From positions 1 through 64,000 of the forward strand of contig NZ_LGDG01000063.1 of the NCBI RefSeq assembly GCF_001279775.1: 64,000 nt of DNA. Reading direction: 5' to 3'. Below, in pieces: positions 1 to 7,833 of the stretch (position 1 is the stretch's first letter; every line of letters starts with the position of its first letter). This DNA is from Streptomyces sp. MMG1533 (GTDB taxonomy: Bacteria; Actinomycetota; Actinomycetes; Streptomycetales; Streptomycetaceae). The position numbers were made by a program, and so were the translations under genes. Under the pieces are notes generated by a model. That model did not search any database, was not told the DNA's origin, and saw only the letters and a program-made list of their open reading frames with translations.

Positions 1-1
1 C

Positions 2-178
2 TCCGGCATCTCCGGCGCGATCCAGCACCGGGCCGGCATGCAGACCTCCAAGACCATCGTGGCGATCAACAAGGACGCCGAGGCCCCGATCTTCGACCTG
101 GTCGACTACGGCGTGGTCGGCGACCTCTTCGACGTCGTCCCCCAGCTCACCGAAGAGATCAACACCCGCAAGGGCTGA
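2..178 (+). CDS. etfA: Electron transfer flavoprotein subunit alpha, C-terminal end (partial)
   Basis: Only the last 58 codons are inside the window, in the frame starting at base 2. The segment carries the characteristic EtfA FAD-domain end: [13 protein letters not shown] followed by [16 protein letters not shown] and DYGVVGDL. The alpha subunit binds FAD and, with EtfB, carries electrons from acyl-CoA and other flavin dehydrogenases to the respiratory chain. The gene ends just before a hairpin shared with the converging downstream gene. Its start and any etfB partner lie outside the window to the left. Identification is strong despite the truncation because these motifs are highly conserved. 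Confidence 0.93.
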   Translation, partial: SGISGAIQHRAGMQTSKTIVAINKDAEAPIFDLVDYGVVGDLFDVVPQLTEEINTRKG

Positions 179-194
179 ACCCGTTCGGGCGTAC

Positions 195-234
195 GAGGCC
201 CCCGCGACCGCTTCCGCGCGGTGGCGGGGGCCTC
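195..234. terminator. Bidirectional hairpin terminator between etfA and the EEP-family gene
   Basis: A 16-nt arm at 195-210 (gaggcccccgcgaccg) pairs with 219-234 with a single mismatch across an 8-nt loop. It lies between two convergent stop codons (178 on plus, 238 on minus), so it probably serves both genes. Confidence 0.75.
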
Positions 235-237
235 GGC

Positions 238-1143
238 TCATTCCAGGGTCAGGGCCGCCTGCACCGGGAGATGGTCGCTGGGGAACTGCCCGTTCAGCGT
301 GAAGGTGTTGATCGCCGCGCGGTGGGTCGTGACGCCGGACGAGGCGAGGATCCAGTCGATGCGGTCGCCCTCCGGTGTCAGTGGCTGGTAACCGTGGAAG
401 GTCCCGTACAGCCTGCTCCGCTCGGCCGCGCTGTCCCAGGTGTCGACCAGGCCCGCGCCCAGCATCGTGTCGTAGACCGCGTTCTTGTGGGCGGCGACGT
501 TGAAGTCCCCGGTCACCAGGACCGGGAGCGTCGGGTCGAGCCCGGCGATCCGCTGGGTGATCAGTGACGCGGCACGCGCGCGTGCGTACTCGCTCGCGTT
601 GTCGAGGTGCGTGTTGAGGACGTGGAACTCCCGGTCTCCGTCGAGCAGGTCCCGGAAGCGGACCGAGGTCACCATCCGGATGGAGGCGCCGCCCCAGGTG
701 TTCGAGCCGATCACGTTCGGGGTCTCGGAGAGCCAGAAGTGCTCGTACTCGCGCGGGGCGAGTCGGCGGGCGTCGTAGAAGACCGCCATGAACTCGTCGC
801 GGCTGCCGCCCGCGCGTCCGGTGCCGATCCAGTCGTAGTGCGGTCCGAGGTCACTCTTGATGTCGCGCAGCTGCTGGTACAGACCCTCCTGGGTGCCGAG
901 GAGGTGCGGGCCCTCGCGGCGCAGCAGCTCACGCATCACGGGTCTGCGGGCGGTCCAGCTGTTGGGCTCGGCGGTACTCGCGAAGCGGAGGTTGAACGAC
1001 ATGACCTGGAGGGGGCCGCCTCGGGGCTCGTCCGCCGAGGCGGGGACGGGCGAGAGTGCTGTACTGGACAGGGGCATGAAGATCGTGGCCGCTAACGCGG
1101 TCTTCATGCCCATACGGCGTGTGACTCGGCTGTGGTTCGGCAC
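238..1143 (-). CDS. Secreted endonuclease/exonuclease/phosphatase (EEP) family hydrolase
   Basis: 301 aa. The EEP (DNase I-like) catalytic set is visible in order: N51 in MSFNLRF, E86 in GTQEGL, H179 in NTHLD, D213/N215 in TGDFNV, D263 in RIDWIL, and S289-D290-H291 in SDHLPV. The family hydrolyses phosphodiester or phosphomonoester bonds (nucleases, sphingomyelinases, inositol phosphatases) with a divalent metal. The substrate cannot be chosen from sequence. The N-terminus has two adjacent arginines (RR at 9-10) and a hydrophobic stretch up to about residue 37 (ASADEP), so the protein is exported, possibly by Tat. Start is GTG at 1143 with aaggag just upstream. It stands alone, convergent to etfA. 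Confidence 0.85.
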   Translation of the reverse strand: MPNHSRVTRRMGMKTALAATIFMPLSSTALSPVPASADEPRGGPLQVMSFNLRFASTAEPNSWTARRPVMRELLRREGPHLLGTQEGLYQQLRDIKSDLGPHYDWIGTGRAGGSRDEFMAVFYDARRLAPREYEHFWLSETPNVIGSNTWGGASIRMVTSVRFRDLLDGDREFHVLNTHLDNASEYARARAASLITQRIAGLDPTLPVLVTGDFNVAAHKNAVYDTMLGAGLVDTWDSAAERSRLYGTFHGYQPLTPEGDRIDWILASSGVTTHRAAINTFTLNGQFPSDHLPVQAALTLE

Positions 1144-1336
1144 AGGGGCTCCTTCTGCGGCGGCTTCCGGGCGAGTCGGGCGGGGAGTGCTGTGAGGTCG
1201 CGGTGTGTGCTGTGAAGTTGTCTGTTGAACGGTGCCAGATGGACGTGAGCATGCCGAGATGTCGGAGTGGATCGAAGGGGAGTCGGTGTTGACCGGCGGA
1301 AAGGTTGCCGGATAACTTCGTTCTACGGATTGTTGA

Positions 1337-1351
1337 TTCCGTAAAGCGGAA
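1337..1351. promoter_or_regulatory. Inverted repeat ttccg-N5-cggaa upstream of the DUF6986 gene
   Basis: The sequence ttccgtaaagcggaa is a 5+5 palindrome with a 5-nt spacer, ending 16 nt before the chosen start codon. Its form resembles operators of IclR-family regulators such as those controlling allantoin/glyoxylate genes in Streptomyces. That link is inference only. Confidence 0.4.
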
Positions 1352-1367
1352 AACAGGAGGGTGCGGG

Positions 1368-2672
1368 ATGGGTCAGGGCCAGCAGGAGCAGGTGGCGACG
1401 AGCCTCGCGGGCGCCGTCAGCGAGGAGATCAGCGCCTCCCTCGCCCCGGTCGACGCCGAACTGGAGCGCCGCTACCCCGGAGACCCCGGCACCCGCCAGC
1501 CCGTCCACACCGTGTACGTCCCCGGTGACGCCTTCGCCGCCGACACCATCCGTTCCTGGGGCGACCAGGCCCTCGCCGCGCTCGACGAACACGCCCCGGA
1601 CGCCGCCTCCTTCGCGGCGGTCCTGGGCCTGTCAGACGAACTCGCGGGGCCGGTCTACTCCCGCGTCCGTGCCAAGCTGGAGCACGAGCCCGTCGAGGAC
1701 CTGCGCGTCGACTTCGAGGACGGCTACGGCCCCCGGCCGGACGCCGAGGAGGACGAGACGGCCGCCCGTGCGGCCCGGCTGATCGCGGAGGCGTTCGAGA
1801 ACGGCACGGCGGCGCCGTACATGGGCATCCGCATGAAGTGCATGGAGGCGGCCGTTCGCGACCGGGGGATCCGCACGCTCGACATCTTCCTCACCGGTCT
1901 GATGGAGGCCGGAGGTCTGCCCGACGGGCTGGTCCTGACGCTGCCGAAGGTGACGTATCCCGAACAAGTCAGTGCCATGGTCCGCCTTCTCGAGGCCTTC
2001 GAGAAGGCGCGCGGCCTAGAGCCCGGCCGGATCGGCTTCGAGATCCAGATCGAGACCAGCCAGGCCATCCTCGCCACCGACGGCACCGCGACCGTCGCCC
2101 GGATGATCCAGGCCGCCGAGGGCCGCGCCACCGGTCTGCACTACGGAACCTTCGACTACAGCGCCTGCCTCGGCGTGTCCGCCGCCTACCAGGCCAGCGA
2201 CCACCCGGCCGCCGACCACGCCAAGGCGATCATGCAGGTCGCGGCCGCGGGGACGGGCGTACGCGTGTCGGACGGCTCGACGAACGTGCTGCCCATCGGC
2301 CCGACCGCCAAGGTCCACGACGCCTGGCGGCTGCACTACGGCCTCACCCGCCGCGCCCTGGCCCGCGCCTACTACCAGGGCTGGGACATGCACCCCCGCC
2401 ACATCCCCACCCGCTACGCCGCCGTCTTCGCCTTCTACCGCGAGGGCTTCGAACAGGCCGCCGCCCGCCTCGCCCGCTACGCCAACCGCACGGGCGGTGA
2501 CGTCATGGACGAGCCCGCCACCGCCAAGGCCCTCAGCGGCTACCTGCTGCGTGGCCTCGACTGCGGCGCCCTCGACATCGCCGAGGTCGCCCGCCTGTCC
2601 GGCCTGACCCGGGCGGACCTGGAGGGCTTCGCGGCACCGAGGCGGGGGGACCTTACGGTCTCCGGCAAGTAG
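1368..2672 (+). CDS. DUF6986 / HpcH-HpaI-CitE-like aldolase superfamily protein
   Basis: 434 aa from the ATG at 1368, chosen because a perfect aggagg lies at 1355-1360; the in-frame extension to 1305 has no such site. The protein looks like a phosphoenolpyruvate/acetyl-CoA-binding TIM barrel of the CitE/HpcH type: acidic metal-site motif RVDFEDGYG, the strand IGFEIQIETSQAIL, HYGTFDYSA, and a late MHPRHIPTRY motif typical of this group. Relatives are often annotated as aldolase or 'phosphoenolpyruvate kinase' without biochemical proof, so a C-C lyase role on a small keto-acid is the most that can be said. It is a single gene, separated by 95 nt from the kinase downstream. A palindrome sits in its leader. 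Confidence 0.7.
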   Translation: MGQGQQEQVATSLAGAVSEEISASLAPVDAELERRYPGDPGTRQPVHTVYVPGDAFAADTIRSWGDQALAALDEHAPDAASFAAVLGLSDELAGPVYSRVRAKLEHEPVEDLRVDFEDGYGPRPDAEEDETAARAARLIAEAFENGTAAPYMGIRMKCMEAAVRDRGIRTLDIFLTGLMEAGGLPDGLVLTLPKVTYPEQVSAMVRLLEAFEKARGLEPGRIGFEIQIETSQAILATDGTATVARMIQAAEGRATGLHYGTFDYSACLGVSAAYQASDHPAADHAKAIMQVAAAGTGVRVSDGSTNVLPIGPTAKVHDAWRLHYGLTRRALARAYYQGWDMHPRHIPTRYAAVFAFYREGFEQAAARLARYANRTGGDVMDEPATAKALSGYLLRGLDCGALDIAEVARLSGLTRADLEGFAAPRRGDLTVSGK

Positions 2673-2767
2673 CGGGCCTGTCACAGCGGTCACGGCCGGC
2701 CGGCGCTGTCACCCCTGCCCCGTAGTGTGTACGGCACGCACGGACGGGTCACAGGAACGGGGCGGCG

Positions 2768-4699
2768 GTGTCTTCGGGGGAGTACGGGCAGACGGACGGG
2801 ATCGGGCGGGTGCTGGCCGGGCGCTATCGGGTCGTGGCGCAGCTCGGGCGCGGCGGCATGGGCGTCGTGTGGCGGGCCGTCGACGAGGTGCTGGGGCGTG
2901 AGGTCGCCGTCAAGGAACTGCGGACGTACACGGACGCCGACGGGCCCGAACTCGCCGGTATGCGACTGCGGATGCAGCGCGAGGCCCGGGCGGCGGCCAG
3001 GGTGCGGCATCCCGGCGTCGTGGCCGTGCACGACGTCACCGAGGTCGACGGCCGTCCGCTGATCGTCATGGAACTGGTGGACGGGCCGTCCCTGGACGAC
3101 GTCCTGCGCGAGCGCGGCACCCTCGACGCGTGCGAGGCGGCCGGGATCGGCGCCAAGGTCATGGACGCCCTGGCCGCCGCCCACCGCGCGGGCGTCCTGC
3201 ACCGTGACGTGAAGCCGGGCAACATCCTGCTCGACCGCTCGGGCCGCGTCGTCCTCACCGACTTCGGCATAGCCACCATGGAGGACCCGGGCGACGGCTC
3301 GGCCACCCACCTCACCCGCAGCGGCGAACTCGTCGGCTCCCTGGACTACCTGGCACCCGAACGCGCCCAGGGCGCCGACCCCGGCCCCGCCTCCGACATC
3401 TGGGCCCTGGGTGCCACGCTGTTCGCGACGGTCGAGGGCGCCGCGCCCTTCCGCCGTACGTCCACCTTCTCCACCCTCACCGCCATCGTCAGCGAGCCCC
3501 TGCCCGAAACCCGCCGCGCCGGTCCCCTGGCGCCCGTGCTCCAGCGGCTGCTGGACAAGCGTCCCGAGTCCCGCCCGGAGGCCGACGAGGCACGGGAGCT
3601 GTTGCAGGCGGTGGCGGACTCGGACGGTACGGATGCGCCGACGACGACGCTGAGGCGTACGGCGGGCGCTCCGGCCGTACCTCCGGGTCTCGGGCCGCCG
3701 GAGGCGACGGGGTCCGCAGGGCAGGGGGACGGGGCCGGGGCCCCGGGATTCGGTCCGGTGCAGCAGGGCGGGTCCGGTGCGCCGGGGTTCGGTTCTGCGG
3801 AGGCTGCGGGAACGGCCACGCCCGGGTTCGGTCCCGTGGAGCCTGCGGCAACGGCCGCGCCGGGCTTCGGGGCGGCAGAGCAAGCGGTGCCGGGGGCGCC
3901 GGGTCATGCGCCTCCCGCATCATCACCGCCGCCGTCCGGCCCGGCCCCCGCGTCCATGCCCGGTACCTCCCCTCCCACCGGCCCCATGTCCGCCTCCACC
4001 CCACCCCGCCGCAAGGGCGGCCGTGCCCTCCTCGCCGGCGCGGCCCTCACCGTCGTCCTCGTCACGGCAGGTACCACCGTCGCCCTGCTGAACGACCAGG
4101 GAGACGCCGAAGCCGGGAAGCCGCCCGCCACGTCCGCCACCTCCGCCGGCGCCGGTGCCTCGGCGGCAGGCCGGGCCGACGCCGGTCGCACCGGCGACCC
4201 CGAGGCCACGGAGGAGGGCGACGACAAAACCCCGACGGCGACCAGGGCCCCGAGCGGCAGGACCGACACCAACCCCACCGGCCGGGCCGACACGTCCTCC
4301 CCGGCCAAGACCTCGGGGAGCGGCACCAACGGCGGTACCTCCGGCGGCGGTTCCGGTGACGGTGGTACGACGGGCGGAGGCGGCACGACAGGCGGCGGTA
4401 CGGCGACCACCCCGGCCGCCTCATGCCGGTCCGTCGGCGGCGGCAAGTACAACTGCGAGGTCTGGCGCACCGCCAAGTCGTACACCGCCTCCGGCATGGA
4501 GGCCGGCGTCCTCAACGAGGGCACCAGCTACTTCTACTGCCAGCAGAACCTGGGCCGCCGCGAGACGTACGGCGAGTGGACCAACGTCTGGTGGGCGAAG
4601 ACGGACGACGACAGCGGCAACACGAACGTCTACGTCAGCGACGTCTACATCAAGGGCGGCGACAACGACGAGCCGGTGCCGGGGCTCCCGGTCTGCTGA
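2768..4699 (+). CDS. Membrane Ser/Thr protein kinase with repetitive linker and extracellular domain
   Basis: 643 aa from a GTG. Residues about 15-285 are a Hanks-type kinase: glycine loop LGRGGMG at 26-32, VAVK with K49, catalytic HRDVKPGN with D147, DFG at 165-167, and an APE-like APER. Residues about 310-385 are a Pro/Gly/Ala juxtamembrane linker with four or five PGFG-centred repeats. One transmembrane helix spans about 418-441, and a low-complexity Ser/Thr/Gly spacer leads to a ~90-residue extracellular domain (about 552-643) containing CRSVGGGKYNCEVW, two tryptophan pairs and a terminal Cys. No PASTA repeats are present; the outer domain looks like a small SH3-like or disulphide-stabilised sensor module. 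The last 55 nt overlap the convergent GGCT-fold gene. Confidence 0.9.
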   Translation: MSSGEYGQTDGIGRVLAGRYRVVAQLGRGGMGVVWRAVDEVLGREVAVKELRTYTDADGPELAGMRLRMQREARAAARVRHPGVVAVHDVTEVDGRPLIVMELVDGPSLDDVLRERGTLDACEAAGIGAKVMDALAAAHRAGVLHRDVKPGNILLDRSGRVVLTDFGIATMEDPGDGSATHLTRSGELVGSLDYLAPERAQGADPGPASDIWALGATLFATVEGAAPFRRTSTFSTLTAIVSEPLPETRRAGPLAPVLQRLLDKRPESRPEADEARELLQAVADSDGTDAPTTTLRRTAGAPAVPPGLGPPEATGSAGQGDGAGAPGFGPVQQGGSGAPGFGSAEAAGTATPGFGPVEPAATAAPGFGAAEQAVPGAPGHAPPASSPPPSGPAPASMPGTSPPTGPMSASTPPRRKGGRALLAGAALTVVLVTAGTTVALLNDQGDAEAGKPPATSATSAGAGASAAGRADAGRTGDPEATEEGDDKTPTATRAPSGRTDTNPTGRADTSSPAKTSGSGTNGGTSGGGSGDGGTTGGGGTTGGGTATTPAASCRSVGGGKYNCEVWRTAKSYTASGMEAGVLNEGTSYFYCQQNLGRRETYGEWTNVWWAKTDDDSGNTNVYVSDVYIKGGDNDEPVPGLPVC

Positions 4700-5469
4700 A
4701 CCCGTACGTGCCGCTCCAGGCCGGAAGCCGTCACCCGCTTCTCGTCCTTGAACAGCCGCGTACCGCGCTCGCACAACCGCCGGTCGGCTCGGGCCCGCGC
4801 GCAGAACTCCTCGGGCGTGACCCCGAACAGCTCCCGCAACCGGGCGGAGCCGACGAGGAGTTCGCTGAGCAGCGCCCGCTGGCCCGGGTGCGTGCGCGGG
4901 ATGCCGGTGCCGTCGTGCAGGACGCCGTGGCGGTTGACGTACGCGTACACGCCTGGGAGCGTCACCCCGGCCCCCAGCTCGACCCGGACCTCGGACGCGG
5001 GCAGCCACCTACGGGCGTAGTTGCCGTTCGCCAGCGGCACACCCTCGCTCGCGTCGACCACCGCGAGCTGATCGGCGTCCAGCCAGATGACGAACAACTC
5101 CCTTACCGCGCCCGGCGCCTCGAAGGGCGACGCGGACACGTACCCCAGGCGGCTGACGTGCGCGGAGACGCCGACGTCGATGCCGGTGACCCGGGCCCTG
5201 ACCATCGGGATGGGCGAGGTGATCCCGACCTCGGCCATCTTGTGGCGCAGTTGGGCCGGGCTGGCGTTGGAGCCCACGGCCAGGACGGGCGTGCGGCTCT
5301 CGTGCACGAGGTCGTCGAGGGGGAACAGGTGGTCCCCGTGCAGGAGCGTGGATTCCGGTGGCCACATGCCCGGGTAGAGCAACGGATGATCACGTGGCGC
5401 CTCGGCCAGACCCAGTGCCTCCAGGGTGCGGCCGTACACCTTGCGCAGGTTTCTCGTGAGGTCGTCCAT
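4645..5469 (-). CDS. Gamma-glutamylcyclotransferase (GGCT/AIG2)-fold protein
   Basis: 274 aa. The core has the GGCT signature: an early strand VLAVGSNASPAQL (62-74, replacing the usual YGSNL) followed by WLDADQLAVVDASEGVP, where E142 falls at the position of the catalytic glutamate in the family's LD..EG element, then YARRW and a VYAYV strand. GGCT-fold enzymes cyclise gamma-glutamyl or related groups to release 5-oxoproline. A ~60-residue N-terminal extension (LLYPGMWPPES) and a C-terminal tail are extra. The gene is convergent and overlaps the kinase gene by 55 nt, and is followed 7 nt upstream by the LacI gene on the same strand. I infer the fold with fair confidence, the reaction only weakly. 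Confidence 0.55.
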   Translation of the reverse strand: MDDLTRNLRKVYGRTLEALGLAEAPRDHPLLYPGMWPPESTLLHGDHLFPLDDLVHESRTPVLAVGSNASPAQLRHKMAEVGITSPIPMVRARVTGIDVGVSAHVSRLGYVSASPFEAPGAVRELFVIWLDADQLAVVDASEGVPLANGNYARRWLPASEVRVELGAGVTLPGVYAYVNRHGVLHDGTGIPRTHPGQRALLSELLVGSARLRELFGVTPEEFCARARADRRLCERGTRLFKDEKRVTASGLERHVRVQQTGSPGTGSSLSPPLM

Positions 5470-5476
5470 GGGCCGC

Positions 5477-6571
5477 TCAGTCCGTCGGTGGCAGCTCGCC
5501 CGAGCCGCGGGTGATCAGCCGGGTCGGCAGCTCGATCCGCTCCGGGGTGAGCAGGGTGCCGTCCAGCTGGCGGAAGAGCCGCTCGGCGGCCGTACGGCCC
5601 AGGGCTGCCGCGTCCTGGGCGACGACCGTGACGCCCGGCTGGAGCAGGTCGGCGAGTTCGATGTCGTCGAAGCCCACGAGGGCGACACGGCGGGCCTGTT
5701 CGGCGAGGACGCGGATCACGGTGACCGTCACCCGGTTGTTGCCCGCGAAGACCGCGGTGACGGGGGAGGGGCCGGACAGCATCTCCTCGGCCGCCCGCCG
5801 CACCCGCCCGGGGTCGGTGACGCCCAGGGACATCCAGGAGTCCTCCACCGTTATGCCCGCGTCCTCCATGGCGGTCCGGTAGCCGCGCAGCCGTTCGGCG
5901 GCGGTGTGGATGCGCGGCATGTCACCGATGAAGCCGATCCGCCGGTGCCCGTGGGCGATGAGGTGGGCCACGCCGTCGCGGGCACCGCCGAAGTTGTCCG
6001 ACAGGACGACATCGGCGTCGATCTGTCCGGCCGGACGGTCCACGAACACCGTCGCGACACCGGCCTTCAGCTCGGGCTCCAGATAGCGGTGGTCGTCGCC
6101 GGCCGGAATCACCACGAGCCCGTCCACCCGCCGTGCGCACAGCGCCAGCACCAACTCCTGCTCGCGGTCCGGGTCCTCCGCGCTGGAACCGTTGATCAGC
6201 AGTGCTCCATGGGCGCGGGCCACCTCCTCGACGGCGCGGCTGAGCGGGCCGTAGAACGGGTCCGCGAGGTCCTCCAGGACCAGCCCGATACTGGCGGTGC
6301 GGCCCTTGCGCAGTACCCGCGCGCTGTCGTTGCGGCGAAAGCCGAGCGCGTCGATGGCCTCCTGGACGCGGCGCTCCGTCTCCGGCGTGACCCCCGGCTC
6401 CCCGTTGACCACACGCGAGACCGTTTTCAGCCCGACACCGGCCCGCGCGGCCACGTCCTTCATGGTCGGACGGTTGCCGTAGCGGGTGCCGGACAGACGG
6501 TCTGCTCGGCTGTGGGTCTCGGGCACGATGCGGTGTCCTGTCCTGTCGTCCACGGGGGTGTGGCGATCCAT
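5477..6571 (-). CDS. LacI-family transcriptional regulator
   Basis: 364 aa from ATG at 6571; an in-frame ATG at 6601 would put the start only 8 nt from the operator, and the core helix-turn-helix begins at MKDVAARAG (6463). The recognition helix region reads TVSRVVNG followed by a periplasmic-binding-protein-like sugar sensor domain with GLVLEDLADPFYGPL, FIGDMPRIHTAAERLRGY, and TAVFAGNNRVTVTVI. It is divergent from the ROK kinase gene, and a perfect 12-bp LacI-type palindrome lies between them, so it most likely represses itself and the kinase in response to a sugar. The next gene on its strand (GGCT-fold) is 7 nt away and may be co-transcribed. Confidence 0.9.
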   Translation of the reverse strand: MDRHTPVDDRTGHRIVPETHSRADRLSGTRYGNRPTMKDVAARAGVGLKTVSRVVNGEPGVTPETERRVQEAIDALGFRRNDSARVLRKGRTASIGLVLEDLADPFYGPLSRAVEEVARAHGALLINGSSAEDPDREQELVLALCARRVDGLVVIPAGDDHRYLEPELKAGVATVFVDRPAGQIDADVVLSDNFGGARDGVAHLIAHGHRRIGFIGDMPRIHTAAERLRGYRTAMEDAGITVEDSWMSLGVTDPGRVRRAAEEMLSGPSPVTAVFAGNNRVTVTVIRVLAEQARRVALVGFDDIELADLLQPGVTVVAQDAAALGRTAAERLFRQLDGTLLTPERIELPTRLITRGSGELPPTD

Positions 6572-6609
6572 GATGTTGTATGAGGATGTGGCGTCGAGCA
6601 TAGAGCCTG

Positions 6610-6621
6610 GACAACGTTGTC
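6610..6621. promoter_or_regulatory. LacI-type operator GACAACGTTGTC
   Basis: A perfect 12-bp palindrome centred on C-G, the classic form for LacI/GalR regulators, lies in the divergent region between the LacI regulator and the ROK kinase. It probably lets one repressor control both directions. Confidence 0.75.
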
Positions 6622-6740
6622 AGATGCGGGAGACACTGTCCACCGCAATCTCCGGCCTGCGCCCCCACCGCGAGACCGGCCTGCTGGTTCTTCATGGTTG
6701 TTCTCTGGTTGTCCATGTCTGACGGGGAGATCCGACACTG

Positions 6741-7694
6741 ATGCACACCGACCTCGTGGCCGCGCTCGACATCGGCGGCACCAAGATCGCCGGGGCGCTG
6801 GTCGACGGCCACGGCCGGATCCAGGCCCGCGCGCAGCGCGCCACGCCCGCACGGGAGGACGGCGAGACCGTCATGCGGGCCGTCGAGGAGGTGATCGGCG
6901 AGCTGACCGCATCGCCTCTGTGGGGACGGGCAACGGCGCTCGGGATCGGCAGTGCGGGCCCGGTGGACGCCTCCACGGGCACGGTGAGCCCGGTGAACGT
7001 GCCCGGCTGGCGCGACTACCCCCTGGTCCAGCGGGTGCGTGCCGCAGCCGGTGGGCTGCCCGTCGAGCTGATCGGCGACGGTGTCGCGATCACGGCCGCC
7101 GAGCACTGGCAGGGCGCGGCCCGCGGCCACGACAACGCCCTGTGCATGGTGGTCTCGACGGGCGTCGGCGGCGGTCTGGTCCTCAACGGTCAGCTGCATC
7201 CGGGCCCGACCGGCAACGCCGGCCACATCGGGCACATCAGCGTCGACCTCTACGGCGACTCGTGCCCGTGCGGTTCGCGCGGCTGCGTGGAGCGGATCGC
7301 CAGCGGCCCCAACATCGCCCGGCGAGCGTTCGAGAACGGCTGGCGGCCCGGCCCGGACGGCGACGCCTCCGCCGCCTCGGTGGCCGCCTCCGCCCGCGCC
7401 GGCGACCCGGTCGCGGTGGCTTCCTTCGAGCGGGCCGCCCAGGCGCTGGCCGCGGGGATCGCGGCCACCGCCACCCTCGTGGAGATCGATGTCGCCGTCA
7501 TCGGCGGCGGTGTGGGCAAGGCGGGCGACGTGCTGTTCACGCCACTGCGCAGGGCCCTGAGCGACTACGCGACCCTGTCCTTCGTCCAGCGGCTGACGGT
7601 GACGCCCGCCCAGATGGGCACCGACGCGGGGCTGGTGGGCGCGGCCGCGGCGGCGCTCGCCAGACAGGCGGACGCGACTGCGGCGGGAGTCTGA
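6741..7694 (+). CDS. ROK-family sugar kinase (glucokinase-like)
   Basis: 317 aa. ATP-binding motif LDIGGTKIAG (9-18), catalytic IGDGV with D113, GVGGGLVLNG phosphate loop, and the ROK zinc site GHIGH...CPCGSRGCVE (H162, C175, C177, C182). ROK kinases phosphorylate glucose, N-acetylmannosamine, fructose or allose; the EGH-type glucose signature is replaced here by AGHIGHIS, so the exact hexose is open. All catalytic residues are intact, so it is an enzyme rather than a ROK repressor (no N-terminal HTH). It is divergent from a LacI regulator and no sugar transporter is adjacent. It ends at a strong terminator. ggggag at 6724-6729 provides the ribosome site. Confidence 0.87.
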   Translation: MHTDLVAALDIGGTKIAGALVDGHGRIQARAQRATPAREDGETVMRAVEEVIGELTASPLWGRATALGIGSAGPVDASTGTVSPVNVPGWRDYPLVQRVRAAAGGLPVELIGDGVAITAAEHWQGAARGHDNALCMVVSTGVGGGLVLNGQLHPGPTGNAGHIGHISVDLYGDSCPCGSRGCVERIASGPNIARRAFENGWRPGPDGDASAASVAASARAGDPVAVASFERAAQALAAGIAATATLVEIDVAVIGGGVGKAGDVLFTPLRRALSDYATLSFVQRLTVTPAQMGTDAGLVGAAAAALARQADATAAGV

Positions 7695-7720
7695 CGCACT
7701 GGGCAGGAACGTTCATTCGG

Positions 7721-7754
7721 AAGCTCGGTCGACCCGCACGGGTCGGCCGAGCTT
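7721..7754 (+). terminator. Rho-independent-like hairpin after the ROK kinase
   Basis: Arms of 15 nt (aagctcggtcgaccc at 7721-7735 and 7740-7754) pair with one G-T wobble around a 4-nt loop, starting 26 nt after the stop codon. Confidence 0.75.
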
Positions 7755-7779
7755 CGTGGTTCACGGCACATCGTCGATT

Positions 7780-7793
7780 TTGAACATGTTCAA
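7780..7793. promoter_or_regulatory. Operator palindrome TTGAACATGTTCAA
   Basis: A perfect 14-bp palindrome, 41 nt before the start codon of the TIGR01777 gene and overlapping the expected -35 region; taggct at 7804-7809 could serve as the -10. This is the style of a TetR- or MarR-family site, yet no such regulator is next to it. Confidence 0.6.
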
Positions 7794-7833
7794 TTTTTCG
7801 CGCTAGGCTTGCCCCACACGAAGGGGGAGCCCA

